Source: Kitagawia praeruptora (taxonomy: Eukaryota; Streptophyta; Magnoliopsida; Apiales; Apiaceae). Taken from it: a DNA stretch of 64,000 bases. Under the pieces are notes generated by a model. That model was not told the DNA's origin. It ran no database searches and was given only the letters and a program-made list of their open reading frames with translations. Below, piece after piece: positions 1-8,529 of this stretch. The translations under genes and the position numbers were made by a program. Location of the stretch: the NCBI GenBank assembly GCA_037693485.1, contig CM075344.1:70799501-70863500 (forward strand), read 5' to 3'. Numbering within the stretch: the first letter of the stretch is position 1; each line of letters starts with the position of its first letter.

Positions 1-4
1 CACA

Positions 5-1330
5 TTGCTAGGTGTGATTCCCCTCCAAATTCAAGAGCAACCTAGTGTCTTTCAAGAAGAAGTAATGAACATTGAATTTCCAGTTGAAAATTCATGGATA
101 ACTCCCATTTATAATTACTTGACAAAAGGGGAGATACCTTCCAATCAGGATGAGGCCAGAAGGTTGAAGTATCATGTTGCCAAGTATGTCCTTTATGATG
201 GGGTTCTATACAAACGAGGTTTCAATCAGCCTCTGCTTAAATGTGTAGCAGGAGAGCAGTGCAGATATATTCTCGAAGAGATTCATGAAGGCATGTGTGG
301 GAATCACTCGGGGGGTGGTTCTCTAGCTTTGAAAGTTCTTCGACAAGGATACTTCTGGCCAACCATTAAAACAGATGCATACAAATTTGTACAGGCATGC
401 GACAAATGTCAGAAATTTGCAAATTTAAATAACCGACCTGTAGCCCCTATTAAACAGATTGTCAGCCTGTGGCCATTTGTAGTTTGGGGGATAGATCTCA
501 TTGGGGAGCTTCCAACAGGAAAGGGTGGAGTAAAATATGCAGTGGTAGCAGTTGATTACTTCACAAAGTGGGTAGAAGCAGAGCCACTTGCTAAGATTAC
601 AGCATTGAAACTAACCGAATTTGTTTTTCGAGCAATAATTTGCAGGTCTGGCCTTCCCCAGAAGCTGATATCTAACAATGGGAAGCAGTTTGACAGCAAA
701 GAGCTCAGAGGATTGTGTGAGCAGTTTGGAATTCAGAAGGCATTTTCAGCAGTGTACTATCCGCAGAGTAATGGATAGACTGAAGCCGTGAACAAAATTA
801 TCAAGCATACTTTGAAGACAAGGCTTGAAGATAAGAAAGGAAGCTGGCCTGAGGACCTTCCTGGAGTCTTGTGGTCGTACAATACCACTCCAAGAACTAC
901 AACTGGTGAATCCCCTTTCACTCTCACTTATGGTTGTGAAGCTATGGTACCTGTGGAAGTTGGGACAGGTTCCTTGAGAAAAAAGCATTATGATCCTGAA
1001 AACAACGAGGTCAATCATAGGCTTTACTTGGATATGATCGAAGAGTTGAGGACAGATTCGCAGGTGAAGTTAGCAGCATATCAGCAGAGAGTTCGAAGGT
1101 ATTACAACAAGAAGGTGAAAGCAAGGCCTTTTAAAGTTGGAGACCTAGTTTTGAGGAAAGTTATGCCAAACACCAAAGTTCTGGCGCATGGAGCTTTTGG
1201 AGCGAATTGGGAAGGACCTTACCAGATAAAGTCAGCCATTTGGGAAGGAACCTACCACTTAATGGATATGGATGAGAACCTCATTCCGAGAGCTTGGAAT
1301 GCGGAGCATCTCAAGAAGTATTATCAGTAA
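5..1330 (+). pseudogene. Ty3/gypsy integrase (C-terminal end of pol), broken
   Basis: Integrase joins retrotransposon cDNA ends to host DNA. The HHCC zinc-binding region lies around residues 90-135 (HEGMCGNH and CDKCQK). The first catalytic Asp is in GIDLIG near residue 165. The second, normally in SDNG, is replaced: the sequence reads SNNG with Asn at 674-676. A TAG stop at 776-778 follows SNG where the family has Gln, and the same frame continues as TEAVNK, which holds the catalytic Glu, to the stop at 1330. The C-terminal part has the usual KVGDLVLRKV motif. The copy is therefore inactive twice over: one lost catalytic residue and one nonsense codon. The true pol start is outside the window. 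Confidence 0.93.
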
Positions 1331-1823
1331 TTCTCTTTTATTATGCTTTCTTAGGTAAAGAAAGGCTCTTTCAGCCCAAGAATAAAGGTAGCTTATTAGT
1401 TATAACTGCCCAGAATTGTTAATTCCAGTATTTTAATTTTGCATGTAATCGGGGGGTACTTGATGTGAACCTTCTTATTTGCAAGACAGTTTTCTTTATT
1501 GAGCAGTGATAGCTCTGCGTTGAATTTGTTGATTGCAGTATTGATGATTATAGCTTCATAATAGTTCTTTTACGTAACAGTAATTACCAAAAAGAACTGG
1601 GGGTAGTATTCCTACTTAGACAATATCGTGCATGATATGATTAGCCTTTTCATATGCCAATTTGAAATTTTTAAGTGCTTGTTTTAGTACTTGTAAAACA
1701 GGTTACCTTGGCAAACAGGTTCTTGAAACATTGATAGCATACGAATATGAATGTGAACCTGAGTCGAAAAGGTTCTGAGAAGTGTGAGTACGATTTGACA
1801 GAATACGTGGACTACGAATGATT
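1331..1823 (+). other. G1 3' spacer, non-coding
   Basis: Non-coding sequence follows the pol stop. A purine-rich CGGGGGGTACTTG at 1450-1462 resembles the polypurine tract before the 3' LTR (18437-18450), so it may be a second, internal PPT-like copy. No other gene or RNA is visible. Confidence 0.5.
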
Positions 1824-1829
1824 GATATG

Positions 1830-2037
1830 AAAAAAGCCCCAGGTAACTTCCTGGGCATCGAGAAAAAAGCCCCAGGTAGCTTCCTGGGCATCGAGAAAAA
1901 AGCCCCAGGTAGCTTCCTGGGCATCGAGAAAAAAGCCCCAGGTAGCTTCTTGGGCATCGAGAAAAAAGTCCCAGGTAGCTTCCTGGGCATCGAGAAAAAG
2001 TCCCAGGTAGCTTCCTGGGCATTGAGAAAAAGCCTCA
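1830..2037. repeat. 33-bp tandem repeat, about six copies
   Basis: About six head-to-tail units of 33 bp read AAAAAAGCCCCAGG, TAGCTTCCTGGG, CATCGAG. Each unit is internally palindromic (CCCAGG then CCTGGG), so it can fold as a hairpin on either strand. Because the period is a multiple of three, open frames appear on both strands; I read these as an artefact of the repeat, not genes. It lies in the G1 3' spacer. Confidence 0.9.
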
Positions 2038-2116
2038 GCTGACTGAGCACGACATTGTTGCCAAAAGCCTCAAGTTCCTTGAGCACGAGAATTAAAGTCC
2101 TGACAAAAGGCACCTT

Positions 2117-2310
2117 AAGGAACCTGTATGGAGCCGAGACTGGCATACAGGAACCTGAAACTATACGTTTCACCCCTCCGTGGAGTCGCCACTGGCACGA
2201 GAGGAAGTGGGAACTTGTGTGGAGCCTAGACCGGCACACTTGTTCTTAAAGAGAAGCCTAATAAGCTCTCCCTCATGTGGAACCGCCTCTGGCACATGGG
2301 AAGAGGGAAT
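2117..2310. repeat. Array of related hairpins with different mirrored arms
   Basis: Four successive modules share a centre of the form TGGA(G/A)(C/T)C-N4/5-TGGCA or CGGCA, and each is flanked by its own inverted arms: CCTGTATG with CATACAGG (about 2122-2152), CGTG with CACG (about 2178-2200), GTGTGG with GGCACAC (about 2216-2240) and CATGTG with CACATG (about 2275-2297). The arms differ between modules but pair within each one. I see no coding potential. The role is unknown; RNA structure in the genomic transcript is an inference. Confidence 0.7.
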
Positions 2311-2415
2311 AAGTTCCTTAGCATTTACCTTCATAAGATGTCTAGCCTAACACATAAAGAAGAGGGAATAAGTTCCTTAGCACAGGTTCCTAGAATCGCC
2401 TCGAGGCACAAAAAG

Positions 2416-2572
2416 GAACCAACATGTCTCGAGGCATGTTGGGACCTAGAGAATAGGATTGGGAACCAAGCAGGTTACCTTTCCAAAAGAAAAAGGAACT
2501 AACATGTCTCGAGGCATGTTAGGGCCTAGAGAATAGGATTGGGAGCCAAGCAGGCAACCTTTCCAAGAGATG
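2416..2572. repeat. Two tandem copies of a roughly 80-bp unit
   Basis: A unit beginning GGAACCAACATGTCTCGAGG and running through CCTAGAGAATAGGATTGGG to ACCTTTCCAA is repeated with a few changes. Each copy contains ACATG, TCTCGAGG, CATGT, a further hairpin of the same general kind as the array just upstream. Confidence 0.8.
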
Positions 2573-2793
2573 ACCCGAATTAAGCAAAAGAAAGATTTTA
2601 CTAACATTGACTATTTTATGTTTTATGTTTTATATTTTCATTTGCAGGGTAAATCAATTATCTGTAGGGAACCTGGTTTAAATGTAGGAAAGGCTATCAA
2701 GGGAAGCTGCAGTACAAGTTGTAGTGATAAAGACCTGTCTTGAAGTTTAAATAAAAAGAGGTCCTATATCTGCAAGTAAGTCGTATTTGGTTA
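2573..2793 (+). other. G1 spacer adjoining the Copia-I insertion
   Basis: Non-coding sequence with GACCCGAATTAA and a TTTGCAGGG stretch is shared with G2 at 29217 onwards. This shows that both Tat elements carry the same spacer. It ends in the TSD GGTTA (2789-2793) left by Copia-I. Confidence 0.75.
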
Positions 2794-3538
2794 TGTTAAC
2801 TCGAATAACTTGTAGAAGGGGGGGGGTTGAATACAAGTTATATAATCCTGTCTGATTTTTGCTTGATTATAAAAACAAGAATAAACGAATGAATCAAACT
2901 CTTGTTTGTATTAATAAGATCAAATACAAACTCTACCAAAGGTGTACAATACCTTTAGCAGCTGCTGACAATACAAATATCTCTCTGTTTGTTTCGAACT
3001 TCTCGAATACAAACCTTATACAGAGCTACGCACACGAACTCACAATTTCGTCTCACGCCTCACACTCTTTACAATGATATTGAGAGAATATTTATAATGC
3101 TACCTATCAACTAATAACAGAAAGATATAATCTATACATGACAATGTTCTGCCTTCTAGTCGATAGTTTCCTTCAATAGAAAACTCTTTCCTTCATAATA
3201 TCTTCTTGCTTGTTCTTCAACCAACGATCCTGTTTTATAGCACTTGCCAGTTTCTGTAGCATCCATAATGACATCATCAGTAACACGACTGATATCAGGA
3301 TCTGCACACTGCATCAGTATCTGATCAACCATCAGTATTGGACACGTCATCAGGATTTGCTCTCTGTTCCTGACATGTAGTCTCCGATACACTGTTCATT
3401 CCTGATTAAACTATACAGATAACTGTTTTACACATAAAACCTATATACAGTGCTAAATCCTTTATAAGATCAGGATTACAAGAAGTATAATGTGTAAATT
3501 CTATTCTTAACATCACAACTTATGAATTATTCCTAACA
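2794..3538 (-). repeat. Copia-I 3' LTR
   Basis: This 745-bp LTR matches 14215-14958 by eye except for nine versus eight G residues near 2818-2826. A minus-strand TATA box (TTATAAATA) lies at 3089-3097. A stem of ATAACTTGTA and TACAAGTTAT encloses the G/C run near the outer end. Several ATCAGTAT/ATCAGGAT words lie between 3280 and 3365. Confidence 0.96.
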
Positions 3539-3556
3539 ATCTCCCCCTATTTATGC
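3539..3556 (-). other. Copia-I polypurine tract
   Basis: The minus strand reads AAATAGGGGGAGAT directly before the 3' LTR. This is the expected primer site for plus-strand DNA synthesis. Related GGGGGAGA words recur at about 3797, 3873, 10202 and 10434 inside the element. Confidence 0.9.
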
Positions 3557-3755
3557 TTTACAATCTGAAGCATAAATCTAAGTTGTGGATGTCAAAACAT
3601 ATAACAATACAACCAGAATAGAATTTGTGAATGTAGAATTATGAAGTTAAGTACCTCCTTCACAGATGTAGACGTTTATCTAGTACTTAGAAGAAAGAAT
3701 TTTAACTATTAATGCTGCTCTTCCTTTACCACTTCCTAGCTGAGATTCACCACTG

Positions 3756-6700
3756 TCACTCCTGGTTCTTCTTTTTACTACCATTTGTCTGATCTTTATC
3801 TCCCCCAGCTTTAGATTTATCTTTATCTCCTTCAGTCTGGTAGTGTTGTTGTTGTCTTTGAATTGTCTTTATCTCCCCCTTTTTGACATCAGCAACATTA
3901 ATTCCAAGAGATTCAGAAACAGAACAAATGAGATTCATAAGAACTGCTTGATTTTCCATAATTGTGACTTGGTTATCTTCAAGTGATTGAAGTCTTGTTT
4001 GAATAGCAATTTGAGAATTCTGAATATCTTTCAAAACATCAGAATGAACTTCAATGTTGGAAGTGCTTCTAGTATCTTCAGTATCAGAATCAGAAAGAAC
4101 TTTATCTTCAAGTCTTGTAGAAGAAGTTGCTTGAGTTGTATGATATTCAAGTAATAAAACCTGATTAGAAGTATCAACGTCTTCATCTTTCTGTTCTGGA
4201 ACTGAAACATGATCATCATCTCCTTCACCAGTATTCTGTGTACTAACATCTTCAAATCCTGACTCCTCCTTAGAGTGATAAGAGACTGTTGATGTCTCAA
4301 TTCTAGCTGATATTGGAAGTACATACAAAGGAACACTAGGATCATTAGGATCTTCATCTGGTACATATGTATCAAGAGATTGCTTTATCCTGGCACCTCT
4401 TCTGTTAATGATTTCTGCAAGCCTCTCCGTTTGCTTCTGAGCTTTAACTTCTGGCTTTGCATTGTGATGTGCTAGGTCATTCTTCTGATACATTTTGATG
4501 AATGAATAAGTACCAGCATCCATACCCAAATTTTCAGACCAAGATTCAGGAAAAACCTGATCCCAGAAATCAAATGATGGTTTCCTAATTTTCTCTCCCT
4601 CGCTATGGAGTTGATCATCCATACCCTCATTCTCACTTTGACTTTCTAAAGTCAACACTCTTTCTACCTCACCTTTTGCCTGGTCAGGAGCCAGCCGCTC
4701 AAATTGTGGATCTAAGTCCATCTTTTCAACTGTATCACTCAAATTTAGATAAGTGCTCTCATGACCTACAGAAAAATAGAGTTTAGAAGGAGTTTTTATA
4801 CCTGAACTCACATGGAGAGAGGGTTCCTCATATGGCATGTGGCTTGAGGTTTTCTCCAAGGAGTGAGCTGCTATAGTCTCTGAACCCATACAATCATCTT
4901 CTTTCCTTTCAGAAACTACAGGCTCCAGTATACCACTTTCAGGTTGTTTACTAGACTCTGATGTCTTCAGTAATACTTCATTAGACACCATAGTTAGTAC
5001 ATCACCGTCTTTAAGTGTTGTTTGCTGAGACACACCCTCAAGGTGGATAGACTCTGACTGAACAAAATTTGTTTGATCTTCAGAAAAATCAACCAAAGTC
5101 ATTCCTCCCATATCATAGGGTATCTCACTTGCATTCTCAGTCATCACAGAAGACCTTTCAACATCAGCTATCACAGCTCCTGAGTCATCCTTCCTCTGAC
5201 TAGATGGTTCTTGTGTTACAGTGACTGTGATCTCATCTTTCCTACTATTCACCACTGGTGCAATAGTATCTTCTGTTGACTGCTTCCCTCTATCTACTTC
5301 CTCCAGTTGTTCACCTTGAGCTGAAGCATCTTCAATAATTACATCCTTGTCAAATAAATATGCATGAAGTGATTGAAGTGCAACATGCTTCGAGAGTCCA
5401 AATTTCTTGACTAATTGTCTTCTGACAGATACATAGAAATACATCTTCATTAAGTCAAGTCTTTGATGTAGAAGTCCATATTCATCTGGAAATAAAAGTT
5501 TTGGTACTTTTTCAACCAAAAAGTCTAGAACAGGCCTTGACAACTTCACTTTGAGAGAAATTAGTCCCATAGCCAGTCTGTATGATAATGTAGTTTCCCA
5601 TGAAGAATCAATATCCAGATCTCTCTTGTCAAATACTGACATAGATGTAGCTTGATTTGTAGAAACCTGCATGATATTAGTTGGACTAGACTCTGTGTGT
5701 GTAGGTGACAATTGAATCTTTCTCCTTGTTCTCCTGATATAGTGAGCAAAAGATTTATCCTGAGAAGACTCAAGAGGTGTAGACACAGAAGTGATCTTGG
5801 GATGAGATCTTTGTTCAATAGACACAGTCTTTTGAGAGACAGTATCTAGTAACTGTTTTCCCTTTTTAAGAACTACAGCCTTTTGAGAGACTGCAGCCTG
5901 GCTGTGACTAGGTTTTTCATCTCTTTGTGCTAACAAAGAAAGTTGAATTGCAGCCTTCAATTCTGCTCTCTCTGCAAGAGTTAAATCATCATCATCTTCA
6001 CTAGAATTACTACTACTACTTGACACAACAAATCTTCTCTTCCTTACAACTGATGTCTTTTGAGAAACACCAGAGGTTGGTTTCTTTGAAACAATAGGCT
6101 GTGGATCAAAATTTGGTTCTTGAATTGTTTCAGAGACTATGATGTTTTGGGCTACTTGGGTAGACACAGGTGGGTTCTCCTCCAATTGAGATTCCTGAGC
6201 CATTTCACCACAAAAGAAAGAAGAATTGTAGATAGTAGGAAGATGAGTGTTAAGAATTACCTGAAAATGATGTGGATAATGAATTGCAGGTATTTCATCT
6301 AGATTCTTTTCATTGTCCTTCTTTGTAATATCAGAGAAAATTCTCTTTTGCTGTTCATAAGAAGAAACACAATGTTCCCTACCAAATATAGCTTCAACAT
6401 CAGGAATAAAATGGTTAATAAACAATTGCATAAATCTATGATAATAAACCATTTTCCTGTTTTGATCTCTTGATCCAAGTTTAATACTCATCTGACTTAA
6501 GATAATATGACCAATGTTAATTACTCTGTCATAAAGCAAACTATAAGCAATATGTGATGTAACAGAAGTAATTTGTTGAAAAGAACTACATTTGCCAGTA
6601 AAACATTTAGCAATTTGATCAAAGTAAAAAGACCATTCCTTTCTAAGAAAAGTTCTATTCAACTGGCTCATGTTATCTAGAGTTCCACTATAACCTAATT

Positions 6701-7085
6701 CAGACAACATAGTTCTTATATTATCATCAGATGGTACATTCTCATAACTATCAGTAACAGGTAAGCAGAGTACTGAACTAACAACAGATTCAGTAATGTC
6801 AAATAAATCTTGTCCTAAATGTAGAACAATCTTACCTGATTGACTCTGAGTAGAATCAATTACCTCAGCATTCTCCCAAGCTTGTGAAACAGCTACTTGA
6901 TTAATCTGTGGAGATGCTGTCAATGCATAACTTAATGGTCCATACACCAGAAAGTCCATGATTGGATGAAAATCAGATGACACTCCTTCCTTGTTGGTAA
7001 TAGCTGCAACATGATTGTTTGTCATAAAATCAAAGTCACCAAACTTGAAGGCTACTGATTTAGGTAATCTTCTCTGAGCTGCCAT
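3756..7085 (-). CDS. Sirevirus env-like ORF, function unknown
   Basis: This 1109-codon ORF lies between pol and the 3' LTR, where Sireviruses carry their env-like gene. The N-terminal 300 residues form a compact region (for example PLSYALTASP near residue 50 and MQLFINHFIPDVEAIF near residue 225) that is also found in Copia-II. The middle is long, acidic and Ser/Thr-rich, with a Ser-run plus basic stretch (RKRRFV) and a repeated GVSQK-type motif that may be nuclear-localising. Near the C-terminus LKDIQNSQIAIQTRLQSLED looks like a coiled coil, followed by DVKKGE. I see no signal peptide and no clear membrane segment, so a true envelope function is not supported. A good 3' splice site (TTTCTTTTCAG, about 7097-7107) lies just upstream of the ATG. 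Confidence 0.85.
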   Translation of the reverse strand: MAAQRRLPKSVAFKFGDFDFMTNNHVAAITNKEGVSSDFHPIMDFLVYGPLSYALTASPQINQVAVSQAWENAEVIDSTQSQSGKIVLHLGQDLFDITESVVSSVLCLPVTDSYENVPSDDNIRTMLSELGYSGTLDNMSQLNRTFLRKEWSFYFDQIAKCFTGKCSSFQQITSVTSHIAYSLLYDRVINIGHIILSQMSIKLGSRDQNRKMVYYHRFMQLFINHFIPDVEAIFGREHCVSSYEQQKRIFSDITKKDNEKNLDEIPAIHYPHHFQVILNTHLPTIYNSSFFCGEMAQESQLEENPPVSTQVAQNIIVSETIQEPNFDPQPIVSKKPTSGVSQKTSVVRKRRFVVSSSSSNSSEDDDDLTLAERAELKAAIQLSLLAQRDEKPSHSQAAVSQKAVVLKKGKQLLDTVSQKTVSIEQRSHPKITSVSTPLESSQDKSFAHYIRRTRRKIQLSPTHTESSPTNIMQVSTNQATSMSVFDKRDLDIDSSWETTLSYRLAMGLISLKVKLSRPVLDFLVEKVPKLLFPDEYGLLHQRLDLMKMYFYVSVRRQLVKKFGLSKHVALQSLHAYLFDKDVIIEDASAQGEQLEEVDRGKQSTEDTIAPVVNSRKDEITVTVTQEPSSQRKDDSGAVIADVERSSVMTENASEIPYDMGGMTLVDFSEDQTNFVQSESIHLEGVSQQTTLKDGDVLTMVSNEVLLKTSESSKQPESGILEPVVSERKEDDCMGSETIAAHSLEKTSSHMPYEEPSLHVSSGIKTPSKLYFSVGHESTYLNLSDTVEKMDLDPQFERLAPDQAKGEVERVLTLESQSENEGMDDQLHSEGEKIRKPSFDFWDQVFPESWSENLGMDAGTYSFIKMYQKNDLAHHNAKPEVKAQKQTERLAEIINRRGARIKQSLDTYVPDEDPNDPSVPLYVLPISARIETSTVSYHSKEESGFEDVSTQNTGEGDDDHVSVPEQKDEDVDTSNQVLLLEYHTTQATSSTRLEDKVLSDSDTEDTRSTSNIEVHSDVLKDIQNSQIAIQTRLQSLEDNQVTIMENQAVLMNLICSVSESLGINVADVKKGEIKTIQRQQQHYQTEGDKDKSKAGGDKDQTNGSKKKNQE

Positions 7086-7626
7086 TTTTGATCTGAAAAG
7101 AAACTTGAAAAATTCTTGAAATGGATTAGTGATTTTGAAAACTCAAGAGTGATTTTTGCTTTAGAGAATGTAAGATTAGAGAAAGCAATTGCACGATTAG
7201 AGTTTTAAAACAAATATATTTCACAAATCTTTCAGACCACTATCCCACGTTGACACGTAGTTGACAGGTGTCAGTCCCTGAAAAATGCGGTTACCCACGA
7301 TTTTTGGAAAATAAAATCCAAAATTGATTTTCATGAAATAAATCAGGGTATAAGCAATACTGATCAGCTTCCTTTTCCTGATGACCTCTCATCAAAATAA
7401 TCACAAGCAATGATTTTCACATCCTGATGGTCACATATGAAATCCTGACCAATATAATCAGCGACTTAATATGGAGTTTCCACGTGGCATTTTTCTTTTA
7501 TCTGAAAAAGAAAATAAACAATTAATCTGAACAGAAAATCAATTGGTTAGATATTTTCAATATTTCTTGAAACAAGAAATACAGTCTCATGCAATAATTA
7601 GCATTTGACTTCATTAAGACTTCCAA
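7086..7626. promoter_or_regulatory. Divergent intergenic region between env-like ORF and opposite-strand ORF
   Basis: This 541-bp non-coding stretch separates two head-to-head ORFs. Seen here: an AT-rich TATA-like word on the minus strand (about 7215-7222), a pyrimidine-rich leader before the env-like ATG, CACGTGGC (G-box, about 7491-7498), ACACGTAG, and several TCCTGAT/CTGATCA words. That it works as a two-way promoter is inference from layout and motifs. Confidence 0.5.
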
Positions 7627-7983
7627 GTGACTGCTCAGCTTCTCACGTCTTTCTTTAAAAGAACCAAACGCCTTATGCCATTCTCCATAACCTTTCAATT
7701 TCTTTTCTTCTCAACAATGCTTCTCAACCCAAAAATCCCTTCAAACCCATTTTCCAGATTTTTGATCGATGAATATCCTGTTCTTGATCATCTTTTTGAA
7801 CAAATGACTCTTCTCATCGAACTAATCATGAATGGATTGGTTTTCGATAATATCCAGAGGTTTCTCCTAGAACATCCATCTGTTGGATACAATCTTCCCC
7901 TAACCTCCTCAAAACTTGAGGATGAAGAATTTGGCCGAGAGTCTGAGGTTGATCTTGATGAAGATGCTATTCATTTAAGTTAG
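7627..7983 (+). CDS. Small ORF antisense to Copia-I, unknown function
   Basis: A 118-codon ORF on the strand opposite to gag and pol, divergent from the env-like ORF. Later in-frame ATGs (about 7675 and 7719) are also possible starts. The N-terminal part is hydrophobic with Phe-rich segments, and the C-terminus is acidic (LEDEEFGRE, EVDLDEDA). I recognise no domain. An ORF in the same place and orientation exists in Copia-II (38322-38579), and the downstream tails of the two share ACAAAAAGATGT and an AT(T/C)AATGAAAA word. Conservation of position argues for a real gene; the proteins themselves do not align convincingly by eye. Confidence 0.5.
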   Translation: MTAQLLTSFFKRTKRLMPFSITFQFLFFSTMLLNPKIPSNPFSRFLIDEYPVLDHLFEQMTLLIELIMNGLVFDNIQRFLLEHPSVGYNLPLTSSKLEDEEFGRESEVDLDEDAIHLS

Positions 7984-8529
7984 CTGCTCTCATTCAAGTC
8001 GCCCAGACAAGGAATCCAAGAGCAAACGAGGCTTTCATCCCCTGATGGATTTCTTGAGATGCTCCTTGTCCTGTACCTCAGAGTTCATATCAATAGACAA
8101 GTATAGAATAGAAATTTAGACAAAAAGATGTTGTATTTCATTTCCATGTAATGATTTTTATTAATGAAAATACAATTTCTTGTTATCTGCTTGTCTTTTG
8201 ATTTCTGAATGATGTATAAATTATCAGTATGCAAATATCAAAACTTGCTAGCATAGACTTAACACATCACAGAATCAGATTACTACACAAAGTAAACGTC
8301 AGGATCTGAAACAATTTTCATAATCCTGATACTGACACAATACTGATGACGTCAGCATCCTGATAACAAATCTAATCCTGATGATTATTAACAAGTCTAT
8401 CATACTGAAATTTATCAAGGCAATGTGTTATAGCTAAAACATTTAACAATCAAATATAGATCCTGACAAGAATATCAAGTCTATAAGCTAAGAACAACAT
8501 ACCTTGCTACTTTTGCAGATGTTAAAGAT
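7984..8529. other. Non-coding region between antisense ORF and pol end
   Basis: The first part is the probable 3' end of the antisense transcript (ACAAAAAGATGT near 8131, then AT-rich sequence). The rest is dense in CCTGAT/ACTGAT words, including ACTGATGACGTCAGCATC (about 8342-8359), whose core TGACGTCA is a bZIP-type palindrome. The same 18-mer occurs in the Copia-II LTRs. No gene is visible. Confidence 0.55.

Noticed and set aside
1684..2239. Overlapping ORFs on both strands with a repeated peptide (for example FLGIEKKAPGS)
   Set aside because: They follow from a 33-bp repeat whose period is divisible by three. No start context, no family, and both strands are equally open.
1830..2572. CRISPR-like array
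   Set aside because: The repeats are contiguous without unique spacers, and the DNA is from a plant.
3756..7085. True envelope glycoprotein in Copia-I
   Set aside because: No signal peptide, no clear membrane segment and no cleavage site seen; only the position is env-like.
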